A stretch of 64,000 bases of DNA, taken from positions 372,001-436,000 of the forward strand of contig CAWHZZ010000001.1 of NCBI GenBank assembly GCA_963833965.1. Reading direction: 5' to 3'. This DNA is from CAJCIW01 sp963833965. GTDB taxonomy: Bacteria > Chlamydiota > Chlamydiia > Chlamydiales > Rhabdochlamydiaceae. Shown one piece after another: positions 42,575 to 51,220 of this stretch; the first letter of the stretch is position 1; every line of letters begins with the position of its first letter. The notes under the pieces were generated by a model. The model searched no databases. It was given only the letters and a program-made list of their open reading frames with translations, and was not told the DNA's origin. The translations under genes and the position numbers were made by a program.

Positions 42575-44934
42575 TCCCTCTCCTCTGCAAGCGCTTTGGA
42601 GAGATCGATCGCTTTTTGCTGCTGGATCTTTTGCAAAATGCCGAGCATCATGTCCCTTTTCGCATCGAAGGAGAGAATTTGATGGCCTTGCTCCATAGAC
42701 TCCAGCGGTAGGGCAGAAGAATGCCCTTTCTCATGCACAAAATAAAAAGCGAGTGCTCCCCTTTCCCCGATTTTTACCGGAGACCACTCATTAGCAGCGA
42801 GAGCAAACATCTCCTCTTTGGAGAAGGGCAAATCCGTTTGCCTTTCCACGGTTTTTTCCGTTTTTTCCAATTTCCATTGAGAAGATAAGCTGTCTTCCCC
42901 TTCCACTTTGATAAGCGATGTGTCTTGCGGGTTTACTTTGAGCCGGTTTTTCACCTCTTGCATGTGGGGCATTAGGCGCGCATTGCAGTAAAAGGCCATT
43001 GGCAGCTCGCCCTCTTTTCCAGGAAGCATGCCGAACTCGGTGCGGTAATGCTCTTCGATGGAGCGCAATAAATCGGCGTAAGCGTGTTTTCCAACGAGGT
43101 CTTTCACTTCTTTAAAGGGTTTGAACTGTCCATTTTCTTGCTGAAACTGCTGGGGGTTTCGTTTGCGAGCGTCCATGTAGAACGGCTCCAGCCGCTTGTC
43201 GAGAAGGGCGTCCAAAGTGCCGTCTTTGGAGCCTTGAGCAAACGAGAGGAGTTTTTTTTGCCCGTCGCGACTTAAGACAGCGATGCGATAATAATGCCCA
43301 TCATCGGGAGAGTAAAAACTTAGGCGCTCATTCGCAGCATTGCCCATCTCGCCTTTCAAAGCGGCATTTTCAAGAAGAGCGGCAAGTTCCGAAGTATCTT
43401 TTATGCCGGCGAAGGGAAAACTTGAACCCTTGATTTTTAAACTGACCGTAGCAGTTTTTGCAGGCGCGTTCTCGAGCGCCCATTTGATTTTGTCCGGCTG
43501 TTCGCCGATCATTTGCGACCGGGCAAATTGATCGACCTTCAAGCGCAATTTTGCCTCCAAACATTCTAAAGCGGCAAGCCGCTCCTGCGTGGAATCGGCC
43601 TTGATAGCGGCAAGCTCACTAAATTGCGATTTTAACGCTTCCCAATTCTGGGAGGAAGATTCCCAGGCCCAAGTCTCTTTGACGCTGATCGCCTTGCTGA
43701 GCTCTACCTTGCTCGCCTCGCTCCACTCGATCTCGATGGGGCGCTGCACAAGCTCGGGCGTTCTTTTTTCAATCTGTTCCAAAGAGGCCAGTTGGGCGGG
43801 AATGCGTAAATCTATTTTTAGTCGCGAGGGGTCGACCGCGACAGCTTCTAGATAAACTTGAAGTTTTAGCAGCGAGCGAAAATCTCCGAGCTGAAGAGAT
43901 GAGGGCAATTGATAAAGTGAAATGCGGGTGTTTTCCTTGGCAAAATGGGCAAACTGTTGGAAGGCCAAGGGATCAATCAGCACGCTTCCGCTTCCATCGT
44001 CAAATAAACGGCGGAACAGGATCACCTTTTTCCAGGCGCTGAGCAGCATCGTCTCATCCATTCCCAAATTGCGCATCTTCATTTGGTAATACTGGTTCGC
44101 CTCTTCCGCTTTTAGCTGTCCGTTCTGCGCAAACTGCTGATAGCCTGAATAAATATTCTGAAAGAGATCGGAGCGGATTTCCTCCATTTTGACGTCATAG
44201 CCATTCGATTCTGCGATTTGCGCGGCATTGATGATGAATTGGCCGATTAGGGAGATGAACCGCGGGCCGAACCAATCTTCTAAATTTTTAAACCCAAATA
44301 AGGCGAGGTCCCCATGGGCAAGGCGAGGGTCGGGCTGGACGCCCAGCTGACTCTGCTGCATCTGCAAAATCTGGCGCAAAAGATCTGGCGGCAGGCCAGC
44401 TTGATCGAGATAAAGCTGCGACATTAACGCTAGACTTTCCGATGTAGGCTGATGGCTTTTTTCCTTAAGGAGGCGGAATCGCTTCAAGAAATCGGGAGCA
44501 AAACGGCCCCAAGCGTTTTCGGCGCTGATCTGAGCAGATGAAGGATGGGCGTAAGGGCGAAAGTGATGGATCTTTTTGATTCGCTCATCAAGGTCAGGGC
44601 GGACTTCTTCGAAATAGCTCCTTGAAAGCATCACAGCTAGGCCGCTGGAGAGAAAATCTTTTTCGATGACGCCATCATTCAAAAAATTCGGCATCGTCCC
44701 TTTTTCTCTGGACATGCTTTCCAAGGGGGAGCTTTCGATCAAGCGGCAAAGGGCGGAAAGCTCCTGATGCATGATCGGGGCGCCCGCAACTCCTCGCACA
44801 ACCTCTCGATCTGAGACCGTCTCGCTAAGGCTGTTGAAGGTGCTATAAGTCCCAAAAAAGCAGAATGAAACGACAATGGCGGCCGTAATGAAAATAAAAA
44901 AAATGCGTTGATGCTTGCGCAAGAAAGTGAGCAT
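42571..44934 (-). CDS. PpiD/SurA-like periplasmic chaperone without a recognisable rotamase domain
   Basis: The product opens MLTFLRKHQRIFFIFITAAI with a single N-terminal membrane anchor, as PpiD-type proteins do, then has a long helical periplasmic region rich in Q, E, A and L. I see no parvulin rotamase signature. The ATG at 44934 is chosen because a TTG at 44949 would put five odd residues (MRDRF) before this opening. Length 787. It may help fold outer-membrane proteins; this is an architecture-based inference. Confidence 0.65.
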   Translation of the reverse strand: MLTFLRKHQRIFFIFITAAIVVSFCFFGTYSTFNSLSETVSDREVVRGVAGAPIMHQELSALCRLIESSPLESMSREKGTMPNFLNDGVIEKDFLSSGLAVMLSRSYFEEVRPDLDERIKKIHHFRPYAHPSSAQISAENAWGRFAPDFLKRFRLLKEKSHQPTSESLALMSQLYLDQAGLPPDLLRQILQMQQSQLGVQPDPRLAHGDLALFGFKNLEDWFGPRFISLIGQFIINAAQIAESNGYDVKMEEIRSDLFQNIYSGYQQFAQNGQLKAEEANQYYQMKMRNLGMDETMLLSAWKKVILFRRLFDDGSGSVLIDPLAFQQFAHFAKENTRISLYQLPSSLQLGDFRSLLKLQVYLEAVAVDPSRLKIDLRIPAQLASLEQIEKRTPELVQRPIEIEWSEASKVELSKAISVKETWAWESSSQNWEALKSQFSELAAIKADSTQERLAALECLEAKLRLKVDQFARSQMIGEQPDKIKWALENAPAKTATVSLKIKGSSFPFAGIKDTSELAALLENAALKGEMGNAANERLSFYSPDDGHYYRIAVLSRDGQKKLLSFAQGSKDGTLDALLDKRLEPFYMDARKRNPQQFQQENGQFKPFKEVKDLVGKHAYADLLRSIEEHYRTEFGMLPGKEGELPMAFYCNARLMPHMQEVKNRLKVNPQDTSLIKVEGEDSLSSQWKLEKTEKTVERQTDLPFSKEEMFALAANEWSPVKIGERGALAFYFVHEKGHSSALPLESMEQGHQILSFDAKRDMMLGILQKIQQQKAIDLSKALAEERD

Positions 44935-44956
44935 AAACCTATCCCTCAAGATTAGG

Positions 44957-44998
44957 GAGCGTTTTCAAAAGTTTTTGGAGTAATTTCTGGCGTGAAAG
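44957..44998. repeat. Palindromic repeat element, copy 2 (left half)
   Basis: GAGCGTTTTCAAAAGTTTTT and the following GGAGTAATTTCTGGCGTGAAAG match the element at 27517-27549 at 31 of 33 bases. The right arm is missing here. It lies between the chaperone start and the end of a small F-box-like gene. Confidence 0.7.
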
Positions 44999-45046
44999 GT
45001 CCCTAGTCTTCCTTAGGGGGATTATAAGAACCGAATCGCTTAGAGG

Positions 45047-45376
45047 TCAATAAGAAAGAAATGCGCCTTCTTGGCCGGGGAAATCGTAAGACATCGCGCT
45101 GACGCTTTTGGCCTCGGCTTTTATCAACGCCACAGTTTTCGCTTCTTCGACCCGCAGAGCCAGTTCTGGAGCCTTGGAAAGGGCATATGTTAAATGTGAA
45201 ACGCTGGAAAACTTGGCAATTTCCTGCCCAGATTCTAAATCGATGGGATTGGCGAGTTTTGAGATGATGATTTTTTGTACTTCGAAAGGGAGCGACTGTA
45301 AAGCACTATCTTTTTGCTTATCCTGAATCTCGAATAGTTCTGTATCGCTGAATTCACCATTTTGCCCGATTTTCAT
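45047..45376 (-). CDS. Small F-box-like protein
   Basis: The 109-residue protein has a disordered N-terminus and then LQSLPFEVQKIIISKLANPI, with KFSSVSHLTYALSKAPELAL further on. That is the helix pattern of an F-box with an insertion in the middle. Almost nothing follows it, so it would be a free-standing Skp1-binding module. The gene has a TATAAT promoter (45407-45412). Assignment is tentative. Confidence 0.55.
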   Translation of the reverse strand: MKIGQNGEFSDTELFEIQDKQKDSALQSLPFEVQKIIISKLANPIDLESGQEIAKFSSVSHLTYALSKAPELALRVEEAKTVALIKAEAKSVSAMSYDFPGQEGAFLSY

Positions 45377-45406
45377 ATTAATCCATTAATTATTAACTAA
45401 TTTTAA

Positions 45407-45436
45407 AATTATATCAAAAGCTTATTAAAAAAGCCA
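45407..45436 (-). promoter_or_regulatory. Promoter of the small F-box-like gene
   Basis: On the minus strand TTGGCT and a perfect TATAAT are separated by 18 bases, 31 bases before the start codon. Confidence 0.5.
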
Positions 45437-45461
45437 ATGTTAAAATGCATATAATTCGATA

Positions 45462-45716
45462 TTAATAACTTAAGGTTATAACTTCATTGAACATCTCAGA
45501 GACTTCCTTTGCGTCCCGCACCACCCGTGCGAAAAGGGGTTCATTGGAGATTTCATTGGCCAGGACACAAACCCGGCCAAAACGAACGATTTCGTCTCCG
45601 GATGAAAGTCTATAATCGCACAAGCGCTTGACGATCTCGATTAAGGCGTCTCTAGGCAGCAGCAAAAAAGGGTGATTTTGATAAATATCTCTCGAAACAG
45701 CGTCTATTGCCATCAT
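45462..45716 (-). CDS. Very small F-box-like protein
   Basis: The 84-residue protein is little more than one F-box-like motif (LLPRDALIEIVKRLCDYRLS then VRFGRVCVLANEISNEPLFA) with a similar mid-motif insertion to the gene at 45047 (LSSGDEIVRFGRV compared with LESGQEIAKFSSV). The two are therefore probably diverged paralogues. The start could be either of the first two methionines. It might also be a remnant of a larger protein. Confidence 0.5.
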   Translation of the reverse strand: MMAIDAVSRDIYQNHPFLLLPRDALIEIVKRLCDYRLSSGDEIVRFGRVCVLANEISNEPLFARVVRDAKEVSEMFNEVITLSY

Positions 45717-45810
45717 ACTGAAGAAACCTCAAAAATTGGTTTTTCTAGCTCCCTGTAATGAACCTCGATTGCAGCATCTATTACCTGCTCTGTCAATCTG
45801 TTTTCAATTT

Positions 45811-45839
45811 TCTCCGCGTCTTTGCGGCTCTGCGTTGAT
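45811..45839. repeat. Widespread bacterial motif (TCTCCGCGTCTTTGCGGCTC)
   Basis: The sequence around TCCGCGTCTTTGCGGCTCTGCG is of the kind repeated in intergenic regions of many unrelated bacteria (CGCAGAGACGCAAAGACGC type). Only one unit is present here, in the 45717-45923 gap. Confidence 0.5.
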
Positions 45840-45923
45840 CTCATGCGTCGTGCTCATGTAGTCTTTAAACATATCTCACAGGAAACTCATTTGTCATTGG
45901 CGCCCCGACAGGTCTGAACTTAT

Positions 45924-47444
45924 CTAATATGCCTTTGCGTAAATGACGCGTTGCTGGCTTTTCTTGCCGGTAAATGGACATTTGCCCTCTTCTTTGGGCC
46001 CTTCCAGGGGGATGCAGCGGATTGTAACGCTTAAATCTTGTTTGATTTTCTCTTCAGCAGCCGGATCTTCCGCCCAGTGGCACAATGCGAACCCGCCATG
46101 AATCTCGGGATTTTCGCGGTTTTTGGGAGTGAAATAAGCGTAAAATTCCTCTTTGGAATCAATTTGTTTGATCTGGCTATCGCGGAATTTTTTTGCGCGA
46201 TCGAATAAATTGTGCTGAATATCTTCGAGCTGTCCAAGGACCGTGGCGAGAAACTCTTCTTTCGATTGGCGGATGATCTCCTTGTGGCCGCGGTCGCGTC
46301 TTGCGATAGGCAACTGGTTGGCAGCGATGTCGCGGGGACCGACTTCGATGCGCATCGGCACGCCTTTTTTGATCCAGGACCAAGTTTTATCCCCGCCACG
46401 CATGTCGCGCTCATCGACGATCACATTTAAACTGCGCCCTTCATATTGCTGATGGCGAAGCTGTCCCGCTAAAGCATGGCAATAGGACATCACTTCGGTT
46501 TTTGTCTCTTCTTTGTGGATGATGGGAAGGATGACGATGTGCGATGAGGCGACGCGGGGCGGCAAGATGAGTCCATCGTCGTCACTATGGGTCATCACCA
46601 TCGCCCCGATCAAACGTGTGGTCGATCCCCACGACGTTGTCCAGGCGTGGCGCACTTCGCCATCGACATCTCGGAATTTAATGTCGGATGCCTTAGCGAA
46701 ATTCTGGCCTAAGAAATGGGAGGTGCAGCCTTGGAGGGCCTTGCGGTCTTGCGCCATCGTCTCAAGCGTGTAAGTATTGACAGCGCCGGGAAATTTTTCA
46801 CCAGGGGTTTTTTCCCCTTTGATCACGGGAATGGCGAGATGCTTTTCGACGAAATTCGCGTAGACCTCGAGCATGCGCATGGTCTCTTCGCGCGCTTCGG
46901 CCTCGGTCGCATGCGCGGTATGGCCTTCCTGCCAGAGAAATTCTGTCGTCCGCAAAAACATCCGCGTCCGCATTTCCCAACGGACGACGTTCGCCCATTG
47001 ATTGATTAGGATGGGAAGGTCGCGGTACGACTCGACCCATTTGGCGTACATCGCCCCGATGATCGTCTCCGACGTCGGGCGGACGATGAGCGGCTCCTCG
47101 AGTTCGCCTGCAGGCACGAGCTTGCCATCTTTGCCTTTTTCCAAGCGGTGATGCGTGACGACAGCGCATTCTTTGGCGAATCCTTCCACGTGCGTCGCTT
47201 CTTTTTCGAGAAAACTCAAAGGGATAAAGAGCGGAAAGTAAGCGTTTGAGTGCCCCGTGGCCTTGAACATGCCGTCTAAAATGCGCTGCATGTTTTCCCA
47301 GATCGCGTAGCCCCACGGTTTGATCACCATGCAGCCGCGGACAGGAGAATGCTCAGCGAGATCGCCGCCGCGGACGACGGCCTGGAACCACTCGGGATAA
47401 TTTTCTTCTCGTGTCGGCTGAATCGCCGTTTGCGGTTTTGTCAT
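45924..47444 (-). CDS. proS: Prolyl-tRNA synthetase, archaeal/eukaryotic-type (ProS type 3)
   Basis: This class II synthetase charges tRNA-Pro. It is 506 residues without the large INS editing domain of the bacterial type. It shows motif 2-type VRWEMRTRMFLRTTEFLWQEG and motif 3 HSDDDGLILPPRVASSH. The C-terminal zinc-domain region ends with CPFTGKKSQQRVIYAKAY, the terminal Tyr being typical of the archaeal/eukaryotic type. Chlamydia species carry a longer, bacterial-type enzyme, to my knowledge. It overlaps lplA by 4 bases. No second proS is in the window. Confidence 0.93.
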   Translation of the reverse strand: MTKPQTAIQPTREENYPEWFQAVVRGGDLAEHSPVRGCMVIKPWGYAIWENMQRILDGMFKATGHSNAYFPLFIPLSFLEKEATHVEGFAKECAVVTHHRLEKGKDGKLVPAGELEEPLIVRPTSETIIGAMYAKWVESYRDLPILINQWANVVRWEMRTRMFLRTTEFLWQEGHTAHATEAEAREETMRMLEVYANFVEKHLAIPVIKGEKTPGEKFPGAVNTYTLETMAQDRKALQGCTSHFLGQNFAKASDIKFRDVDGEVRHAWTTSWGSTTRLIGAMVMTHSDDDGLILPPRVASSHIVILPIIHKEETKTEVMSYCHALAGQLRHQQYEGRSLNVIVDERDMRGGDKTWSWIKKGVPMRIEVGPRDIAANQLPIARRDRGHKEIIRQSKEEFLATVLGQLEDIQHNLFDRAKKFRDSQIKQIDSKEEFYAYFTPKNRENPEIHGGFALCHWAEDPAAEEKIKQDLSVTIRCIPLEGPKEEGKCPFTGKKSQQRVIYAKAY

Positions 47445-48178
47445 ATTGGGTCTAATTTTAATGAGGCGAGGCTTAAATGTGTAGCCAAAAGCTCGCGGAG
47501 CCTCCCCTTGGCACGAGCGAGCTCTTCTGCGCTAGCGCTTCTGCCCAGCAGCGGGCAGGTATGGGCGAACATTGCCTCCTGGACTTTTGTCCCTGAGAGT
47601 AGGACCTTTTCGAGATAATCCGCCGGAGGCAAGACGAGGGCGATGGTCCCTTGATGCAAAAAGCCTGCGCGGGTCTTCCTTTGGGCGGCGCCGGCGATCT
47701 TTTTGCTTTCCCACATCAGGTCGTATTTCGTCGGTTTGGCCATGCAAAAGTGCAAGCAGTTGTCATCCCACGCCGTAAAATCTTCCGACGTCAGCGAAAC
47801 GATGGCGCCCTTAAGAAATTCTTTAACGGCGCCGAGAGCGGCGTTGTTCACAAAACCATAATTGTCGAGAGTGTTCGCGGAAAATTCGGCACATGAAGCA
47901 GGGACCATCACCGAGAAGGCCATGTCCCAGAGGTGAAAGATGATCCCTCCGCCTGTCGGGCGACGGGCGAGCTGCAAAGAGAGTTTTCCTGCTTGTTCAA
48001 GATTCAAAAAAGAGGCGGGATCGATGAAATGGCCATACGTCGCGCTGTCCCCTTTCCATTCGTAGAGGTGAAGCACTGGGCGCGAAAAGGCGGCGGCCTT
48101 TTCGAGCAGCTCTTTGTCAAAGCGCATATTGTCTTCCGCGCTCTTGGCTCCTGTGTCGATGATCTCCCAACAGCTCAA
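47441..48178 (-). CDS. lplA: Lipoate-protein ligase
   Basis: This enzyme attaches lipoate to the conserved lysine of carrier domains. The 245 residues contain the family motifs RRPTGGGIIFH near residue 74 and SKKIAGAAQRKTRAGFLHQG near 160. Position upstream of clpC (both ways) matches CT285. It is followed by proS with a 4-base overlap. GcvH 5.5 kb away is a likely substrate. Confidence 0.92.
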   Translation of the reverse strand: MSCWEIIDTGAKSAEDNMRFDKELLEKAAAFSRPVLHLYEWKGDSATYGHFIDPASFLNLEQAGKLSLQLARRPTGGGIIFHLWDMAFSVMVPASCAEFSANTLDNYGFVNNAALGAVKEFLKGAIVSLTSEDFTAWDDNCLHFCMAKPTKYDLMWESKKIAGAAQRKTRAGFLHQGTIALVLPPADYLEKVLLSGTKVQEAMFAHTCPLLGRSASAEELARAKGRLRELLATHLSLASLKLDPI

Positions 48179-48504
48179 CGGACGGCCTCCGAGAGCATTC
48201 GGAAACGAGGCTTTTCTTCACCGTCAATGGTGACATTTTCCAAGAACATCTCGAGCGGACGGACCCAAACGTCGCCGAACTCGGGTGAATCGTAGAGCGC
48301 CTGATAGACGACGCACATTTCGAGCGTTTCCGTGTGTCGGGCAACTCCTAGGATCTTGTACCTTTTTCCCTTGTAATGCTCAAAAAGCGCCCCGGTGGGC
48401 ACTTTGGCGATTAACAAATTTTCTCGGTTTCTGTCGATTGGCATGGCAAAACCTTTCACAAAAAGTAAAGACACCAGGATAAACAAACCTCGAATCATAA
48501 ACAA
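48175..48504 (-). CDS. DUF1653 protein with N-terminal signal
   Basis: The family core VPTGALFEHYKGKRYKILGV, CVVYQALYDSPEFGDVWVRP and FLENVTIDG is clear. An N-terminal hydrophobic stretch (MIRGLFILVSLLFVKGFA) suggests export, which is unusual for DUF1653. The start may be the second methionine. It overlaps lplA by 4 bases, so DUF1653-lplA-proS forms an operon. No function is known. Confidence 0.8.
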   Translation of the reverse strand: MFMIRGLFILVSLLFVKGFAMPIDRNRENLLIAKVPTGALFEHYKGKRYKILGVARHTETLEMCVVYQALYDSPEFGDVWVRPLEMFLENVTIDGEEKPRFRMLSEAVR

Positions 48505-48546
48505 ATCCCATTTTCAAAAAATTAAACACTTCACTGTAAATTCTTT

Positions 48547-48580
48547 GCAAATTTTAAAAATATTATTTTACAAAATTTGC
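48547..48580. promoter_or_regulatory. Inverted repeat in the clpC/DUF1653 divergent promoter region
   Basis: GCAAATTTT (48547-48555) and AAAATTTGC (48572-48580) are exact reverse complements 16 bases apart, 49 bases before clpC. It is not a CIRCE element. An operator is possible but unproven. Confidence 0.35.
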
Positions 48581-48628
48581 CAAAAAAGGGAAAAGCCCAT
48601 ACAATTCACGTAGAGGCAGGAGAGTACT

Positions 48629-51154
48629 ATGTTCGACAAATTCACCAATCGCGCCAAGCAAGTCATCAAGCTAGCCAAGAAAGAGGCCCAGAGGCTCAAT
48701 CACAACTATTTGGGCACAGAACACGTTCTCCTCGGCCTTCTCAAGCTCGGCCAGGGCATCGCCGTCAATGTGCTGCGCAACTTCAATCTCGACTACGAAA
48801 TTGTCAGGGCGGAGATCGAACGCCTCGTAGGATTTGGGCCAGAAATCCAAGTGTATGGCGATCCTGCGCTCACGGGAAAAGTTAAAAAAGTTTTTGAATT
48901 TGCGAATGAAGAGGCTGCCAGCCTCAATCACAATTACGTTGGCACCGAGCACCTTCTGCTCGCCCTTTTGCGCCAAGCAGACGGCGTGGCGGCGCAAGTT
49001 TTAGAAAACCTCAATATCAACCTCAAAGATATCCGCAAAGAGGTTTTGAAAGAGCTCGAGACCTTCAATTTACAGCTGCCTCCCATGGGTACCCCTGGCG
49101 GTCCAGCACCAACGCCACCCACCTCGAAAGCTCAAGACAGAGGAGGAATTTCGGGCGATAAAATGCCCGCACTGAAAGCGTATGGCCACGATCTTACAGA
49201 GCTTTGTCGGGAAGGCAAACTCGATCCTGTGATCGGCCGCAAGGAAGAAGTCGAGCGGCTGATTTTGATCCTATGCCGCCGCAGAAAAAACAATCCTGTC
49301 TTGATCGGAGAAGCCGGCGTCGGAAAAACGGCGATCGTCGAGGGCCTCGCCCAAGCGATCGTCAAGGGCGATGTCCCCGATCACCTGGCTAAGAAAAAGC
49401 TGATCTCTCTTGATTTGACACTGATGATCGCAGGAACAAAATACCGTGGCCAATTCGAAGAGCGGATCAAGGCCGTGATGGACGAGATCAAAAAGAACGG
49501 CAACATTCTGCTTTTCATCGATGAATTGCACACGATTGTCGGCGCCGGCGCCGCGGAAGGCGCGATCGATGCATCGAACATTCTAAAGCCCGCCCTTTCT
49601 CGCGGAGAGATTCAGTGTATCGGCGCGACGACCATCGATGAATACCGCAAGCACATTGAAAAAGACGCCGCCTTAGAGCGCAGGTTCCAAAAGATCCTTG
49701 TGGCGCCTCCTTCCTTGGAAGAGACCACGTCAATTTTAATGGGCCTCAAACCCAAATACGAAGAGCATCACAAGTGCATTTACACCGATGCGGCATTGAA
49801 ATCGGCCGTCTACCTTTCCGACCGCTACATCACAGGGCGTTTCCTGCCCGATAAGGCAATAGACCTTCTCGATGAAGCTGGAGCGAAAGCGCGCATTGCG
49901 ATGATGCATCAGCCGCAGGACATCACAAAATTCGAATCCGACATCGAAGAGATGCGTACTTTGAAGGAAGAAGCGATCGGCAAGCAAGAATACGAGAAGG
50001 CGGCCAAACTGCGCGACAATGAGAAAAATTTACGGGACCGACTGCAGCACATCCGCGCAGAATGGGAAAGTAAAAAAGACGAACATCAAGTGATTGTCGA
50101 TGAAGAAGAGGTCGCTCAGATTGTCGCTAAGCAAACAGGTATTCCCCTCACCCGGCTTACTGAGGGAGAAACGTCAAAAGTCCTCAAAATGGAAGAGGCT
50201 CTCAAACAAAATATCGTCGGCCAAGACGACGCGGTCGGCACTGTCTGCCGCGCCATCCGCCGCAGCAGGGCCGATATCAAAGATCCAAATCGTCCCATTG
50301 GCGCCTTCCTCTTCCTCGGCCCCACAGGCGTGGGAAAAACTCTTCTGGCCAAGCAGCTGGCCGTTCACATGTTCGGCGGCGAAGATGCCCTGATCCAAGT
50401 CGACATGTCGGAATACATGGAGAAGTTCGCCATCAGCCGCATGACGGGGTCTCCTCCCGGCTATGTCGGTCATGAAGAGGGCGGACAGCTCACAGAACAA
50501 GTGCGCCAGCGCCCCTATTGCGTCGTTCTTTTCGATGAAATTGAAAAAGCGCACCCCGATGTGATGAACCTGCTTCTGCAAATCTTAGAAGAAGGGCGCC
50601 TCACCGACTCCTTCGGCCGCAAGATCGATTTCCGCAATACGATCATCATCATGACCTCGAACCTCGGCGCGGACCTGATCCGCCGCTCGACGGAGGTGGG
50701 TTTTGGCGTTCAAGAAGGGATGCTCGATTTTAAATCGATGCAAGAGAAGATCGAAGGCTCCGTCAAAAAGGCGTTTAAACCTGAGTTCATCAACCGACTC
50801 GACGGCATTGTGATCTTCAAACCGCTCGATCGCCCGCACCTCTTCCAAGTCATCGAGCTCGAAGTCAAAAAAGTCAAAACCCGCGTGGCGCGAAAAAATA
50901 TCAACTTGGACCTCGACGACAAGGCGAAAGAATTCCTTGTCTCGAAGGGCTTCCAGCCTGAAATGGGAGCACGGCCCTTGCGCCGCGTCATCGAGCAGTT
51001 CCTCGAAGACCCGCTCGCGGAAAAGCTCCTCCTCAACCCCGGCAAAGGCGGCTATTGGCACGTCTCTGTCGAGGGCGACAAGCTTTTGTTCATTGAACAA
51101 GAGCCTCCTCCAGAAAAGAGCAAGAATCAGCTGGTTAGCAACGCTCAAAAGTAA
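48629..51154 (+). CDS. clpC: ClpC ATPase (Hsp100)
   Basis: This AAA+ unfoldase feeds proteins to ClpP. The 841 residues have two N-terminal Clp repeats (NHNYLGTEHVLLGLL and NHNYVGTEHLLLALL), AAA domain 1 with GEAGVGKTAIVEG, the UVR/linker EAIGKQEYEKAAKLRDNEKN, and AAA domain 2 with GPTGVGKTLLAKQL. GGCAGGAGAG precedes the ATG. The length is standard, and the position next to lplA matches CT286. Confidence 0.97.
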   Translation: MFDKFTNRAKQVIKLAKKEAQRLNHNYLGTEHVLLGLLKLGQGIAVNVLRNFNLDYEIVRAEIERLVGFGPEIQVYGDPALTGKVKKVFEFANEEAASLNHNYVGTEHLLLALLRQADGVAAQVLENLNINLKDIRKEVLKELETFNLQLPPMGTPGGPAPTPPTSKAQDRGGISGDKMPALKAYGHDLTELCREGKLDPVIGRKEEVERLILILCRRRKNNPVLIGEAGVGKTAIVEGLAQAIVKGDVPDHLAKKKLISLDLTLMIAGTKYRGQFEERIKAVMDEIKKNGNILLFIDELHTIVGAGAAEGAIDASNILKPALSRGEIQCIGATTIDEYRKHIEKDAALERRFQKILVAPPSLEETTSILMGLKPKYEEHHKCIYTDAALKSAVYLSDRYITGRFLPDKAIDLLDEAGAKARIAMMHQPQDITKFESDIEEMRTLKEEAIGKQEYEKAAKLRDNEKNLRDRLQHIRAEWESKKDEHQVIVDEEEVAQIVAKQTGIPLTRLTEGETSKVLKMEEALKQNIVGQDDAVGTVCRAIRRSRADIKDPNRPIGAFLFLGPTGVGKTLLAKQLAVHMFGGEDALIQVDMSEYMEKFAISRMTGSPPGYVGHEEGGQLTEQVRQRPYCVVLFDEIEKAHPDVMNLLLQILEEGRLTDSFGRKIDFRNTIIIMTSNLGADLIRRSTEVGFGVQEGMLDFKSMQEKIEGSVKKAFKPEFINRLDGIVIFKPLDRPHLFQVIELEVKKVKTRVARKNINLDLDDKAKEFLVSKGFQPEMGARPLRRVIEQFLEDPLAEKLLLNPGKGGYWHVSVEGDKLLFIEQEPPPEKSKNQLVSNAQK

Positions 51155-51183
51155 ATTAATTATTTTAATTCAAATTATCTGAG

Positions 51184-51209
51184 TTTAATGTTATAATCTT
51201 AACATTAAA
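51184..51209 (+). promoter_or_regulatory. Perfect 10-bp inverted repeat over the -10 box of the 51221 gene
   Basis: TTTAATGTTA (51184-51193) and TAACATTAAA (51200-51209) flank TAATCT. A consensus TATAAT (51192-51197) sits across the repeat, 24 bases before the start codon, and TTCAAA lies 17 bases further upstream. This is a typical place for an operator; it could also be a weak clpC terminator hairpin. Confidence 0.55.
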
Positions 51210-51220
51210 ATAGGTTAATT

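Noticed and set aside
48547..48580. A CIRCE heat-shock operator upstream of clpC
   Set aside because: The inverted repeat is GCAAATTTT-16-AAAATTTGC and does not resemble TTAGCACTC-N9-GAGTGCTAA.
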